A DNA stretch of 64,000 nucleotides from Mesorhizobium sp. ES1-4. GTDB taxonomy: Bacteria; Pseudomonadota; Alphaproteobacteria; Rhizobiales; Rhizobiaceae. The notes beneath the pieces were generated by a model. That model was not told where the DNA came from, made no database searches, and was given only the letters and a program-made list of their open reading frames with translations. Made by a program: the position numbers and the translations under genes. Positions within the stretch are counted from its first letter, which is position 1; each line of letters begins with the position of its first letter. Location of the stretch: contig NZ_JAIUGV010000010.1 of assembly GCF_020164745.1 (NCBI RefSeq), forward strand, positions 124,001 through 188,000, read 5' to 3'. Below are positions 25,730 to 36,020 of the stretch, one piece after another.

Positions 25730-26434
25730 ATGCTGGAAAAGAAGGCTCGAATCGCGGGTGATGCCGAGATCGTCGACGACGCGATCATGTCGCGCCGTTC
25801 GGTGCGCGCATTCCTGCCCGACATGGTCGGCGACGAGACGATCCGTGACATACTGGCTGTTGCGGCGCGTGCTCCCTCCGGCACCAATATGCAGCCATGG
25901 CGGGTCTACGTCACCAAGGGCGGGACCAAACAACGGATCACCGATGCCATCATGAATTCCGGCATCCGGGCCGAAAAGGCCGATTGGGATGAGTATCGCT
26001 ATTATCCGACTCAATTCTTCGAACCTTATCTTACCCGGCGCCGGGCCAACGGGTTCGGCCTCTACGGCGCGCTCGGCATAGGCCGCCGGGAAGTCGACAA
26101 GATGCGCGCCCAGCACGACCGCAACTTCGTCTTCTTCGACGCGCCGGTCGGCATGATCTTCACCATCGACCGCCGGCTCAACCAGGGTTCGTGGATCGAC
26201 TACGGCATGTTCCTGCAAAACATCATGGTCGCGGCGCGCGGCAGGGGGCTGCACACCTGCCCGCAAGCGGCGTTCGCACCCTATCATCGGCAGATCCGGC
26301 CGGTGCTCGGCATTCCCGATGAGGAGATCGTCGTCTGCGGCATGGCGCTCGGCTATGAAGACACTTCCAAGCCCGAGAACGCCTTCCGCACCGACCGTGA
26401 GCCGCTCGAGCAATGGGTGACGTTCCGCGAATAG
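25730..26434 (+). CDS. Nitroreductase-family flavoprotein
   Basis: A 234-residue FMN oxidoreductase. MSRRSVRAFLPDMV, AARAPSGTNMQPWRVYV and a C-terminal GYEDTSKPEN are standard nitroreductase-fold signatures for FMN binding. Such enzymes reduce nitro or ene groups or, in a subgroup, dehalogenate or open rings. The ATG at 25730 has AAGGG a few bases upstream; the longer frame starts inside the operator region. Divergent from the XRE-cupin regulator, so possibly under its control. Confidence 0.87.
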   Translation: MLEKKARIAGDAEIVDDAIMSRRSVRAFLPDMVGDETIRDILAVAARAPSGTNMQPWRVYVTKGGTKQRITDAIMNSGIRAEKADWDEYRYYPTQFFEPYLTRRRANGFGLYGALGIGRREVDKMRAQHDRNFVFFDAPVGMIFTIDRRLNQGSWIDYGMFLQNIMVAARGRGLHTCPQAAFAPYHRQIRPVLGIPDEEIVVCGMALGYEDTSKPENAFRTDREPLEQWVTFRE

Positions 26435-26461
26435 GTTTCCTGCGGCAACCGCGCAGGGCCG

Positions 26462-27904
26462 CTATTCCGTAGTCATGTGTGCGCCGTGGCCGCTGACATG
26501 AGCGCCATCCTGCGGCGTCAGCTTGAGATAAGCGAGCAGCGCGCAGAGCGTGATGACGCCCTCGATGATGAACAGGATCCGGAAGTCGCTGGCGACGGCC
26601 CGCCCGTTACCGGCCAGGAATGACAGCATCGCCGCCGCCAGGCCAACGCTGATCGCGACCGCCAGCTGCCAGAGGATGTAGTAGAGTGCGCTGAAGCGGG
26701 CGAGCTGTTCGGGCGCGATGTCGGAATAGGCGAGGTTTCCGGTCGAAGCCCATTGCACCGAGCGAAAGGCGCCAAAGACGAAGAGATAGGTGAGTGTGAT
26801 CCAGACCGGGGTCGTTGCTTGCATCAAGGCGAAGCCGGCGACCATGGCGGCAACCACCGGCGTGTTGAAGACCAGCACGCGGCGAAACCCGAAACGGTTG
26901 AGCAGGCGCGGCATGAAGACACGCATACCCACCGACCCTACCGCCGCAACGAAGGTCAGCGATCCCGCCTGCACCGCGCTCATGCCGAAGCCGAGCTGGA
27001 ACATCAGCGGCAGCAGGAAGACCACGGAGCTGAGACCGATCGTGTCGAGGCCGCCGCCGGTAAGGAAGGAGATGCGGAAGGTGCGGATGCGCAGGAGCTT
27101 GAGATCGAGCAGCGGATTGCGTACGCGCAGGCAATAGAAGGAGGCGGCCGCCAGGATGATGAGCGCCAGCGCGAGCTCAGCCGCGATCATGCTGCTGGCG
27201 GCGTCTTTCGCCGCCAGCGAGTCCATGCCGAAGACCAGCAGGACCATGCCGCTGCCGACCAGCACAAAGCCCGGAAAATCGAACCGCGTGCGCACGGGCT
27301 TGGTGACTGTCGGGAACAGCGACGCGGCAAGGATTGCCGCCGCGAGCGCGAACGGCACGTTGATGAAGAAAATCCAGCGCCAGGAAATATAAGTGGTCAG
27401 CGCGCCGCCGACGAGCGGACCGACCAGCGGCCCGGACTGACCGGCCAGCGAGATATACATGTTGATCTTCAAGGTCCGGCTGCGCGGAAAGGTCGACAGG
27501 ATGACGACCTGGCCGAGCGTGCCCATCAGCGCGCCGCCGAAGCCCTGCAGCGCGCGGGCGCCGACCAGCATCCAGATGTTGTCGGACAGGCCGCACAAGG
27601 CCGATGAGGCGGCAAACACCAGCAACGCAAAACAGTAGACGTTGCGCAGGCCGAAACGGTCGGCCGCCCAGCCGCCGAGCGGCATCGAGATGATCAGGCT
27701 GGCGACATAGGCGGTGATCAGCAAGCCGAGCTGGCTTGGCGGACGGCCAAGACTTTCGCTGATGCCCGGCAGCGCCGTCACCACGACATTCTGGTCGAGG
27801 CTGGTCATGAACACGCCACAGGCGACCGTCAGCGGCAGCAGGAGCAAGGTTCTGGCCGGCACATCGGCGCGATCGCCGGCGCCGGCGGAAAGTTCAGCAG
27901 TCAT
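26462..27904 (-). CDS. MFS transporter, DHA2 (EmrB/QacA) family, 14-helix type
   Basis: A 480-residue transporter. It shows LDQNVVVTALPGISESLG, the DHA2 motif in helix 1, GGWAADRFGLRNVY in the first loop and GQSGPLVGPLVGGAL, the antiporter motif C. These proton-driven exporters carry drugs or metabolites. The start at 27904 is preferred as the upstream frame is not family-like. Convergent with the nitroreductase. Confidence 0.85.
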   Translation of the reverse strand: MTAELSAGAGDRADVPARTLLLLPLTVACGVFMTSLDQNVVVTALPGISESLGRPPSQLGLLITAYVASLIISMPLGGWAADRFGLRNVYCFALLVFAASSALCGLSDNIWMLVGARALQGFGGALMGTLGQVVILSTFPRSRTLKINMYISLAGQSGPLVGPLVGGALTTYISWRWIFFINVPFALAAAILAASLFPTVTKPVRTRFDFPGFVLVGSGMVLLVFGMDSLAAKDAASSMIAAELALALIILAAASFYCLRVRNPLLDLKLLRIRTFRISFLTGGGLDTIGLSSVVFLLPLMFQLGFGMSAVQAGSLTFVAAVGSVGMRVFMPRLLNRFGFRRVLVFNTPVVAAMVAGFALMQATTPVWITLTYLFVFGAFRSVQWASTGNLAYSDIAPEQLARFSALYYILWQLAVAISVGLAAAMLSFLAGNGRAVASDFRILFIIEGVITLCALLAYLKLTPQDGAHVSGHGAHMTTE

Positions 27905-28072
27905 GCGGATGTTCGAACCAATATGCCGGCTGTAAGACGGGGTCTTCATACCCCCTGGACCTGTCGTGAGGCCCGTCCCCATCATCGTCGCCCGCGGCAG
28001 GATTCTCTAGCGGCAGAACCGGCCGGCATTGAGGCCACAGGCAGCGGCCGAGCGGCTATCCGGCCGCACCGC

Positions 28073-28660
28073 CTACTGCACTTCGTAGCCGACTTCCTCG
28101 CTGGCATGGCAGAGCGCCTTCCAGAACGAGCGGGCGAAGGAGCGGAAGACATGGATGTCGAACTGGTCGGCGCCGGTGCGCTGGATCTGGGCGAAGACAT
28201 CGTGATGCGCTGTCGAACGGCCGGCGCCGACCGGAAAGGCGGGCAGGGCGAAGTCGATGGCGAAGAATTTCGACAGTACCCATTCGGCCTTCGGTCCGGC
28301 AATGCGAATCGCGGTGCGGCCATGCGACAGGTCCGTCACCGTGCCGATGGCCGGCGTCACCGCCTTGGCCAAGGCCGCGGCCAGTCCTTCGGCCTCGTCG
28401 GTCACGGTGAATTTTCCCGGCGCGAAGCCGAACACCGATTTCACGCCGTCGCTCAAGCCGCCGCCGGCCCCGTCAGGCAGCGCAAGCCCGGTGACGCCGC
28501 GGATGGCTTCCATCAGTTTCTTTTCCTCGCCCGGCCACGCCGCGAGTTGAACGATCGAGCCCGGCCTGGTTTCGGTGAGCAGGATCTCGACGCCATGTTC
28601 GAAATTGCCATGCGAGCCGACATGGAATTCCGGCTCGAGGGGCGATTGACGCTCAGCCAT
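28073..28660 (-). CDS. soxG: Sarcosine oxidase gamma subunit
   Basis: A 195-residue SoxG subunit. Its sequence resembles a GcvT/YgfZ-like fragment with SHGRTAIRIAGPKAEWVLSKFF and a C-terminal RSFARSFWKAL motif. It completes the heterotetrameric sarcosine oxidase that converts sarcosine to glycine. The start overlaps the soxA stop by eight bases. Last gene of soxBDAG. Confidence 0.92.
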   Translation of the reverse strand: MAERQSPLEPEFHVGSHGNFEHGVEILLTETRPGSIVQLAAWPGEEKKLMEAIRGVTGLALPDGAGGGLSDGVKSVFGFAPGKFTVTDEAEGLAAALAKAVTPAIGTVTDLSHGRTAIRIAGPKAEWVLSKFFAIDFALPAFPVGAGRSTAHHDVFAQIQRTGADQFDIHVFRSFARSFWKALCHASEEVGYEVQ

Positions 28661-31646
28661 GCATGCGGGTCCCTTCCGGATCGTAGAAGTGGTTGGAGAC
28701 GATCTCCACTGGCCCGAAGCGGTTGCGCAGGGGATCGGAGACATGGGCGCGCGTGCCGTGCCTGGCCTTGCCGCCCTTGACCAGCGCCAGCGCGATATGC
28801 CTGCCGAGCGCCGGCGAATAGCAGCAGGCGGTGATGTGCCCGATCGAGCCGTGCGGATTGGCTTCGTCGACCTCCTCGACAATGTGCGCGCCGCCATTCA
28901 GCGGCCGGTTGTCGAGCGCGATCAGGCCGACCAGTTCCAGCCGCTCCGCCGCGACCAGACCTTCCCGGTCCATCATCGCCGAGCCGATGAACGGCTTCTT
29001 CTTCGACAGCATCCAATCGAGATGCAGATCGCGCGCCGTGGTGCGGCCGTCGATCTCGGCGCCGGTGACATGACCCTTCTCTATGCGCATCGTGCCCAAG
29101 GCCTCGAGGCCGTAAGTGACCAGCCCGAACGGCTTTCCGGCCTCGACCAGGGCTTCCCAGACATGGGTGCCGTGGCCAGCGCCGCAATAGACCTCGAAAG
29201 CCATTTCACCCGAGAATGATAGCCGGCAAATCATGACCGGCACGCCTGATATCTCGCCGTGCACAATGCCCATGAACGGCAGCGTCGCATTGTCGACATG
29301 CGTACCGGTAACACAGGCGGCCAGTATCTGCCTCGCCTTCGGCCCGCCGATCGCGGCTCCCGCCCATTCGTCGGTCACCGAGGTGACGTGGACCTTGAGG
29401 TCCGGCCAGATCACGTCGAGGAAATATTCCAGATGCTGCATCACCTTGCCGGCATTGGCCGTGGTGGTGGTCATCAGGAAATCCTGTTCGCCCAGCCGCC
29501 AGGTGGTGCCGTCGTCGAAGGCAAAGCCGTCCTCGCGCAGCATCAGCCCGTAGCGGGCCTTGCCGACGGCGAGCGTCGAGAACATGTTGGTGTAGACACG
29601 GTCGAGGAAGGCGGCGGCATCGGGGCCTTGCACGGCGATCTTGCCCAGCGTTGAGACATCGACGATGCCAGCACTTTCGCGCGTCGCCTTGGCTTCGCGT
29701 ACATACGCCTGTTCGACGGTTTCGCCTGAAAGCCCGTAGATCATCGGCCGGTACCAGAGTCCGGCCGAATACATGGTCGCGCCATTGGCGAGGTGCCAGT
29801 CGTGCATCGGCGTCAGCCGTTCGGGCTTCAGGTCGCCAAAGCGTTCCGCCGCCAGCGAACCGATCGAAACCGGCGCGAAAGGCGGCCGGAAGCGGGTCGT
29901 GCCGACGTCCGGGATCGGCTTGCCCAGCGCCTCGGCCATGATGGCGAGACCGGGAATGTTGGAGCTCTTGCCCTGATCGGTCGCCATGCCAAGCGTGGTG
30001 TAGCGCTTCAGGTGCTCGACCGAGACGAAGCCTTCGCGATGCGCCAGGCGGACATCCTCCGCCGTCACGTCATGCTGGAAATCGACAAAGCTCTTGCCCT
30101 TGGCCCTGATCTCGAACACCGGCGCCGGATCGGGATCGCCGGGGACGGCTTCGAAAGCGGGCAATGCCGCCGGTGTGCCTGTGCCTCCGGCTGCCGCAAG
30201 GCCGGAGGCGCTCCCTTCGGCGATCGCCTCGAGGGTGGAAAAGCTGCCCGTGAAGGCACCGGCGCCGATCCATTTCTGTGTCGGCTTCGGCGGCAGGAAA
30301 GCTTGGCGCCCGGCATTCCATTCCGCCTTGGCGCCGGCCTGGCTGGCCAGATGGATGGTCGGCGACCAGCCGCCAGATATCAGCAGGCAATCGGTATGGA
30401 TGCTGCGTGCATCGCCACTCAGCCCACCCGCGACCATGTCGAAACGCTGAACCTTGAGGCCGGACAAGGCCTTGCCGCCTTCCGTGGCGACCACCGCGTG
30501 GCCGGACAGCAATTCCGCCCCGGCTTCGCCGGCCAGGGCGCTCATCTCGGCGGACGGTTGCGGGCGCACGTCGACGATGGCAACGATCGCAGCTCCTGCC
30601 TGCTTCAGCGCCAGCGCCGACCGGTAGGCGCTGTCATTGTTGGTGAACAGCACGACCCGCTGGCCCGGCAGCACGCCGAATTCGTTGGCGTAGCGCTGCG
30701 CCGCGTGCGCCAGCATGACACCGGGCCGATCATTGCCCGGAAACACCAGCGGTCTTTCGAAGGCGCCGGTGGCCAGCACCACGGACCCGGCGCGGATCGC
30801 CCAGTAGCGATGGCGCGGCTCGCCCTTGGCGGGCTGTGCCTTGTGGTCGCTGACCCGCTCGAGCGCGGCGAGTGTGTTGCTGTCGTAGTAACCCCAGACG
30901 GTGGTGCGCGGCAGAAGCCGGACATTGTCTCGCGCTTCAAGCTGAGCGACGGTGCGCCGCACCCAATCGGCAGCCGGTGCGCCATCGATGGTTTCGCCGG
31001 ACCAGTTGGCCGAACCGCCCAAACGCGGCTCCAGATCGGCCAGTACGACGCGGGCGCCCTGGTCGGCGGCGGTCTTGGCCGCCATCAGGCCGGCTGGGCC
31101 GGAGCCGACCACAAGCACGTCGCAAAAGGCGTTCATGCGTTCGTAGCGGGCCGGATCCTTTGCCGATCCGGCGCTGCCGAGGCCGGCCGCGCGGCGAATG
31201 AAGTGTTCGCAGAACATCCAGAAGCGCGTGCCTTTCAGCGGGCCGATGACCGGTCCCATGAAGGTCTTGTAATAGAATCCGGCCGACAGGATCTTGCCGC
31301 CGAGCTGGTTGACGGCATTGACGTCCCAGGCGAGCGAGGGAAAGCGGTTCTGGCTGACGGCGACCAGTCCGTCATGGATCTCGATCATGGTCGCCGGAAT
31401 GTTGGGTTCGCGCACCTCGCCCTTCAGCACCGTTACCAGCGCGTTGGGCTCCTCAACGCCTGCGCTCAGCAAGCCACGCGGGCGATGATATTTGAAAGAA
31501 CGTCCGAACAGCGTGACGCCATTGGCCAGCAGCGCGGACGCCAGCGTGTCACCGCCGTGCCCGGTATAGGCAACGCCGTCGAAGGTGAAGCGGATGGTCT
31601 TCAACCGGTCGATGCGGCCGCCGGTGTCGGTGCGGCGCGGGCTCAT
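28653..31646 (-). CDS. soxA: Sarcosine oxidase alpha subunit
   Basis: A 997-residue multidomain subunit. The order is an N-terminal 2Fe-2S-ferredoxin-like fold without iron (Fer2_4, about 14-100), a pyridine-nucleotide disulfide oxidoreductase domain with VVGSGPAGLMAAKTAADQG (about 175-205) and a C-terminal GcvT-like folate domain (about 600-997). It binds NAD and tetrahydrofolate, so the methyl carbon can leave as 5,10-methylene-THF. The length is typical. The start overlaps the soxD stop. Confidence 0.95.
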   Translation of the reverse strand: MSPRRTDTGGRIDRLKTIRFTFDGVAYTGHGGDTLASALLANGVTLFGRSFKYHRPRGLLSAGVEEPNALVTVLKGEVREPNIPATMIEIHDGLVAVSQNRFPSLAWDVNAVNQLGGKILSAGFYYKTFMGPVIGPLKGTRFWMFCEHFIRRAAGLGSAGSAKDPARYERMNAFCDVLVVGSGPAGLMAAKTAADQGARVVLADLEPRLGGSANWSGETIDGAPAADWVRRTVAQLEARDNVRLLPRTTVWGYYDSNTLAALERVSDHKAQPAKGEPRHRYWAIRAGSVVLATGAFERPLVFPGNDRPGVMLAHAAQRYANEFGVLPGQRVVLFTNNDSAYRSALALKQAGAAIVAIVDVRPQPSAEMSALAGEAGAELLSGHAVVATEGGKALSGLKVQRFDMVAGGLSGDARSIHTDCLLISGGWSPTIHLASQAGAKAEWNAGRQAFLPPKPTQKWIGAGAFTGSFSTLEAIAEGSASGLAAAGGTGTPAALPAFEAVPGDPDPAPVFEIRAKGKSFVDFQHDVTAEDVRLAHREGFVSVEHLKRYTTLGMATDQGKSSNIPGLAIMAEALGKPIPDVGTTRFRPPFAPVSIGSLAAERFGDLKPERLTPMHDWHLANGATMYSAGLWYRPMIYGLSGETVEQAYVREAKATRESAGIVDVSTLGKIAVQGPDAAAFLDRVYTNMFSTLAVGKARYGLMLREDGFAFDDGTTWRLGEQDFLMTTTTANAGKVMQHLEYFLDVIWPDLKVHVTSVTDEWAGAAIGGPKARQILAACVTGTHVDNATLPFMGIVHGEISGVPVMICRLSFSGEMAFEVYCGAGHGTHVWEALVEAGKPFGLVTYGLEALGTMRIEKGHVTGAEIDGRTTARDLHLDWMLSKKKPFIGSAMMDREGLVAAERLELVGLIALDNRPLNGGAHIVEEVDEANPHGSIGHITACCYSPALGRHIALALVKGGKARHGTRAHVSDPLRNRFGPVEIVSNHFYDPEGTRMHG

Positions 31647-31939
31647 GGCTTGTCCTCCGCCCTGCCGCGTGCTGGCGAGGCGTGATCGCCGCGTACGAAG
31701 GCGACACTGGAAATCTCATGCGTCAGCGTGTTGCGCATAACCCTCAGGTGAGCCCGGCAGCCGCCGGAATGCTGCCAGATCTCGTTGTGGTCGCCGGCCG
31801 GGTTCAGCCTGTCGTAGACATAGGCATTCCAGGCCTCGAAATTCTGCGAGGCGGGTTCGGGACGCTCGCGGTTGCCGTCACCCTGGTAGGTGAACTCGAT
31901 GACGTCGCGCGGGCCGCAGTAGGGGCAAGTTATCAGCAC
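31643..31939 (-). CDS. soxD: Sarcosine oxidase delta subunit
   Basis: A 98-residue zinc subunit. C5 and C8 in CPYCGPR and H57 and C61 near QHSGGC match the known zinc ligands of the delta subunit. The start is a GTG at 31939 with AGGAA upstream. It lies between soxB and soxA with a nine-base gap and a four-base overlap. Confidence 0.93.
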   Translation of the reverse strand: MLITCPYCGPRDVIEFTYQGDGNRERPEPASQNFEAWNAYVYDRLNPAGDHNEIWQHSGGCRAHLRVMRNTLTHEISSVAFVRGDHASPARGRAEDKP

Positions 31940-31948
31940 GGAATGTTC

Positions 31949-33208
31949 CTAATGAAGCCGCGGGTTCGCGCCCTGGCCCTTGTCGTCGATCACCAGGCCG
32001 CGATGAAAACGGTCCAGCGTGAACGGGGCGTTGAAGTCGTGCGGCTGATCCTTGGCGATGGTCCAGGCAAAGCACCAGCCGGAAGCGGGCGTTGCCTTGA
32101 AGCCGCCATAGCACCAGCCGCAATTAAGATACATGCCGGGCAGAGGCCCCATGGTGATGATCGGCGAGCCGTCCATCGACATGTCGCAGACGCCGCCCCA
32201 GGAACGCAGCATGCGCACACGCGCGAGGCCCGGGAAAAGCGCCAGCATCTCGCTCATCACCTCGTCGACGATGGGCAGGTTGCCGCGCTGGGCGTAGCTG
32301 TTGTAGCCGTCGATGTCGCCGCCATAGACGAGACCGCCCTTGTCGGACTGCGACATGTAGAAATGGCCCATGCCGAAGGTCACGACCGTGTCGATGAAGG
32401 GCTTCAGCGATTCGGTGACGAAGGCCTGCAGCACATGGCTTTCGATCGGCATCGTCTCGACGCCGGCCAACTGCATGACGCGGCCGGTGCTGCCGGCCAC
32501 CGCGACCGCTACCTTCTTTGCCCTGATATCGCCGCGCGAGGTGGTGACGCCGGTGACGCGGTCGCCGTCGCGCAGGAAGCCGGTGACCTCGCAATTCTCG
32601 ATGATGTCGACGCCGCGCCGGTCGGCGCCGCGTGCAAAGCCCCAGGCTACTGCATCGTGCCTGGCTGTGCCGGCGCGCCGCTGCATCAGGCCGCCAACCA
32701 CGGGAAAGCGTGCATCGTTAGAGATATCGAGTGCCGGGATCAGGCGCTTGATCTCGGCTGGTGCCATCAGTTCCGCATCGACGCCGAGATGGCGCATGGC
32801 GTTGCCGCGCCTTGCATAGTCGTCGAACTGGGCCGGCGTGTGCGCCAGGTTCAAGCAGCCGCGCTGCGAGAACATGACGTTGTAATTGAGCTCGTGCGAC
32901 AGGTTCTCCCACAGCTTCATCGAATGTTCGTAGAAGCGGGTGTTGGCCGGCAGCAGGTAGTTCGAGCGAACAGCCGTGGTGTTGCGGCCGACATTGCCGG
33001 AGCCCAGCCAGCCTTTCTCCAGCACCGCGACGTTGGTTATGCCGTGCTCCTTGGCGAGATAGTAGGCGGTCGCCAGGCCATGCCCGCCACCACCGATGAT
33101 GATGACGTCGTAGGATGCCTTCGGGTCCGGCTTGCGCCAGGCCGGTTTCCAATCCTTGTTTCCCTTGAGCGCATTCGCAAGCAGCGAAAGGGCCGAGTAC
33201 TCTGCCAT
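31949..33208 (-). CDS. soxB: Sarcosine oxidase beta subunit
   Basis: A 419-residue DAO-fold flavoprotein. It has the FAD motif IIIGGGGHGLATAYYLAKEHG (about 36-56), and H184 in TARHDAV is in the position of the histidine that carries covalent FMN in this enzyme. It oxidises sarcosine to glycine and hydrogen peroxide or, with folate, methylene-THF. First gene of soxBDAG and divergent from the MscS-type gene, with 165 bases between. Confidence 0.95.
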   Translation of the reverse strand: MAEYSALSLLANALKGNKDWKPAWRKPDPKASYDVIIIGGGGHGLATAYYLAKEHGITNVAVLEKGWLGSGNVGRNTTAVRSNYLLPANTRFYEHSMKLWENLSHELNYNVMFSQRGCLNLAHTPAQFDDYARRGNAMRHLGVDAELMAPAEIKRLIPALDISNDARFPVVGGLMQRRAGTARHDAVAWGFARGADRRGVDIIENCEVTGFLRDGDRVTGVTTSRGDIRAKKVAVAVAGSTGRVMQLAGVETMPIESHVLQAFVTESLKPFIDTVVTFGMGHFYMSQSDKGGLVYGGDIDGYNSYAQRGNLPIVDEVMSEMLALFPGLARVRMLRSWGGVCDMSMDGSPIITMGPLPGMYLNCGWCYGGFKATPASGWCFAWTIAKDQPHDFNAPFTLDRFHRGLVIDDKGQGANPRLH

Positions 33209-33373
33209 GTGTTTGGTGTCCGTTGCGGGCGATGCGGCAGACTATAGAGCAGGGTGCCGACGCAAAGCCAATATTGCGCCATCGCCTTTCGACTGGCCGA
33301 CGCTTCATTTGCACGATCGGTCGCGGCGACTTGCCCCATGATATGGCCGTCTTTATCAAGGACAGGCTTTTGA

Positions 33374-35893
33374 ATGCCTTTGCCGCCCGTGAGTCGCCGA
33401 TCCGTCATGTTTTTTCGATTGCTTCGCCTCATATTGGTCCTGGCGCTTGTCGTTTCGGCGCCGCTGTCGTTCGAGGCGGCGGCGCAGGGCGTTGGCCAAG
33501 CGCCCGCGGGGCTGGTCGCCGACCAGCAGAAGATCATCCAGAGCCTGACGACCAAGGCCGACAATTTCGACAAGCAGATACATCAAGACGGCGAAGACGA
33601 CGCCAGCCTTGTCGGTATTCGGTTGCAACTGGAGGAATTGTCGCGGCAGTCGCTAAACAGCGCGCTGGCCTTCCGTTCGCGCCTCGGCGAGATCAACGCA
33701 AGGCTCGAACAGCTTGGGCCTGCTCCCGCCGCCGGCCAGCCGGCTGAGCCCGACATCGTCAGCAGCGAGCGCCAGGCGCTGACGTCGGAAAAGGCCGAGA
33801 TCAACGCGGTCATCGCGCAGGCCCAGACCCTGTCGATCCGCATCAGCGGGCTGATCGACAAGATCGGCAACATGCGCAGCGAGTTGTTCCGCAACCTTTT
33901 GACCAAGCGCTACGTACTCTCGGACGCCTTGAGCCCGCAGGTTTTTTCCGACGCGCGCGACGAGTTCGGCAATTTCTACAAGGCGGTTTCCTCCTGGCTG
34001 AGCTTCGCCATCAAGTTCAAGTTCCGGGCCATCCTCGCGGCAACCTTCGTGGCGCTCGGCCTGGCGCTGGTGCTGCTGGTTGGCGGTCGGCGCCTGTTCG
34101 GTCGGGTGTTCGAGGCCGATCCCACCAACGAGGACCCGTCCTATCTCAGCCGCCTGTCGGTGGCCTTCTGGTCGACCTTGCTGCCGACGCTTGCGGTCGG
34201 CGCCTTTCTTGGGTCGACGATTTTCTTTTTCAATTATTACAACGTGTTGCGCGGCGACATTGGCCTCTTCCTCAATGCGTTGGCCACCGTCATCGGCGTT
34301 GTGTTCTGCGTTAACCGGCTGACCAACGCGGCACTCAAGCCGCAGTTACCCAACTGGCGCCTCATCCCCGTCGAAACCGGGCCGGCGCGCTGGCTGGTGC
34401 GCCTGACCACTGCCATGGCGGTGGTCATCAGCTTCAACACCTTTCTATCGGTCGTGAACGACAAGATGGGATCGCCGCTGTCGCTGACAATCGCGCGCAG
34501 TTTCGTCGCCACCATCATCGTCGGCGTCATTCTCATCCTGATGGCGATGCTGAGGCCGTTCAAGGCGCGTGACGGAAGCTGGCGCCCGTGGCCGGCATGG
34601 CTACGCTACACTTCGCTCGGGCTCGGGCTTTTCACCATCATCGCGGCGCTGCTCGGCTATATCGGCCTTGCGCTGTTCGTCTCGCTGCAGGTCGTGGTCA
34701 CCGGCACGGCGCTCGTCACCGCCTATATCGGCTTCCTGTCGGCCAGGGCGATCGGCGAGGAGGGCGCTTTCGCCAACACCTCGGTCGGGCGCTGGTTGTC
34801 GGCCAATTCCAGCTATGAGGATACCGCACTCGACCAGCTCGGCCTTGTCGTCAGCATTGCCATCAACCTGATGATCGTGCTGGTGTTCCTGCCGCTGATC
34901 CTTTTGATGTGGGGCTTCCAGCCTGGCGACATCGAGGCGTGGGCGTACAGGCTGGCAACCGGGATCAACATCGGTTCGGTGACGATTTCGGTTACCGGCA
35001 TCCTGTCGGGCATCGTCGTCTTCGTCATCGGCTATTTCCTGACGCGTTGGTTCCAGGGCTGGCTGGACGGCTCGGTCATGGCGCGCGGCAAGGTCGACAC
35101 CGGGGTCCGCAACTCGATCCGGCTGGCGGTCGGCTATGCCGGCGTGGCGCTCGCCGCGCTGGTCGGCATCTCGGCCGCCGGTATCGACCTCTCCAGCCTG
35201 GCGCTGGTCGCGGGTGCGCTTTCCCTCGGTATCGGTTTTGGCCTGCAGAATGTGGTGTCCAATTTCGTCTCCGGCCTGATCCTTCTGGCCGAGCGGCCGT
35301 TCAAGGTCGGCGACTGGATCGTCGCCGGCCAAGTGTCCGGCACAGTGAAACGGATCAGTGTGCGCGCCACCGAGATCGAGACTTTCCAGCGACAGTCGGT
35401 GATCCTGCCGAACTCCGATCTGATCAACGGACCGGTGGGTAACTGGACGCACCGCAACAAGCTTGGCCGCATCGAAATTCCGGTTGGCGTCGCCTATGGC
35501 TCGGATGCGAGGCGCGTGCATGATCTTCTGCTCGATATTGCCCGCAACCACCCGCTGGTGCTCAAGAACCCTGAACCTTTCGTTCTGTTTGCCGCACTGG
35601 CCGACTCTTCCTTGAACTTTGAGATCAGGGTCTTTCTTGCCGATGTCAGCAACGGCGTGATCGTCCAGAACGATATTCGCTTCGCCATCCTCGATGCCTT
35701 CAGGCTGGCGAACATCGAAATCCCGTTCCCGCAAAGGGACGTCCATGTAAAGTCGGGCACCACGGCTGCGAAATGGCCCGCCGACGACGAGAAGGCCGAA
35801 GCGGAGTTCGTGGAACGCGAGCTTGCCAGGGCCAAGGCTGCCGAGCTTCCGCCAAAGACCAGGCGCAAAAGCCGAAGACCGGATCCGGCCTGA
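33374..35893 (+). CDS. MscS-family mechanosensitive channel with DUF3772 domain
   Basis: An 839-residue membrane protein. A signal-like N-terminus is followed by a periplasmic coiled-coil DUF3772 domain (about 45-190), some ten membrane helices, and a C-terminal MscS core. The pore helix region (GALSLGIGFGLQNVVSNFVSGLILLAERPFKVGDWI) is highly characteristic. It releases solutes on hypo-osmotic shock, which fits a neighbourhood that handles betaine-type osmolytes. ATG 33374 is used; an ATG at 33407 would shorten it by 11 residues. The basic C-terminus probably faces the cytoplasm. Confidence 0.9.
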   Translation: MPLPPVSRRSVMFFRLLRLILVLALVVSAPLSFEAAAQGVGQAPAGLVADQQKIIQSLTTKADNFDKQIHQDGEDDASLVGIRLQLEELSRQSLNSALAFRSRLGEINARLEQLGPAPAAGQPAEPDIVSSERQALTSEKAEINAVIAQAQTLSIRISGLIDKIGNMRSELFRNLLTKRYVLSDALSPQVFSDARDEFGNFYKAVSSWLSFAIKFKFRAILAATFVALGLALVLLVGGRRLFGRVFEADPTNEDPSYLSRLSVAFWSTLLPTLAVGAFLGSTIFFFNYYNVLRGDIGLFLNALATVIGVVFCVNRLTNAALKPQLPNWRLIPVETGPARWLVRLTTAMAVVISFNTFLSVVNDKMGSPLSLTIARSFVATIIVGVILILMAMLRPFKARDGSWRPWPAWLRYTSLGLGLFTIIAALLGYIGLALFVSLQVVVTGTALVTAYIGFLSARAIGEEGAFANTSVGRWLSANSSYEDTALDQLGLVVSIAINLMIVLVFLPLILLMWGFQPGDIEAWAYRLATGINIGSVTISVTGILSGIVVFVIGYFLTRWFQGWLDGSVMARGKVDTGVRNSIRLAVGYAGVALAALVGISAAGIDLSSLALVAGALSLGIGFGLQNVVSNFVSGLILLAERPFKVGDWIVAGQVSGTVKRISVRATEIETFQRQSVILPNSDLINGPVGNWTHRNKLGRIEIPVGVAYGSDARRVHDLLLDIARNHPLVLKNPEPFVLFAALADSSLNFEIRVFLADVSNGVIVQNDIRFAILDAFRLANIEIPFPQRDVHVKSGTTAAKWPADDEKAEAEFVERELARAKAAELPPKTRRKSRRPDPA

Positions 35894-36020
35894 TCCGTTG
35901 AACTGTGGCATGAATGCGGCATTCAGTTGCGGTTCAGCTTCCATCTCATATAAGCTCCCTGCAAAGGCGAAAATGCCTTGTGAAATGCAACAGAGGCGGT
36001 GGGAACACCGATATTGCGAT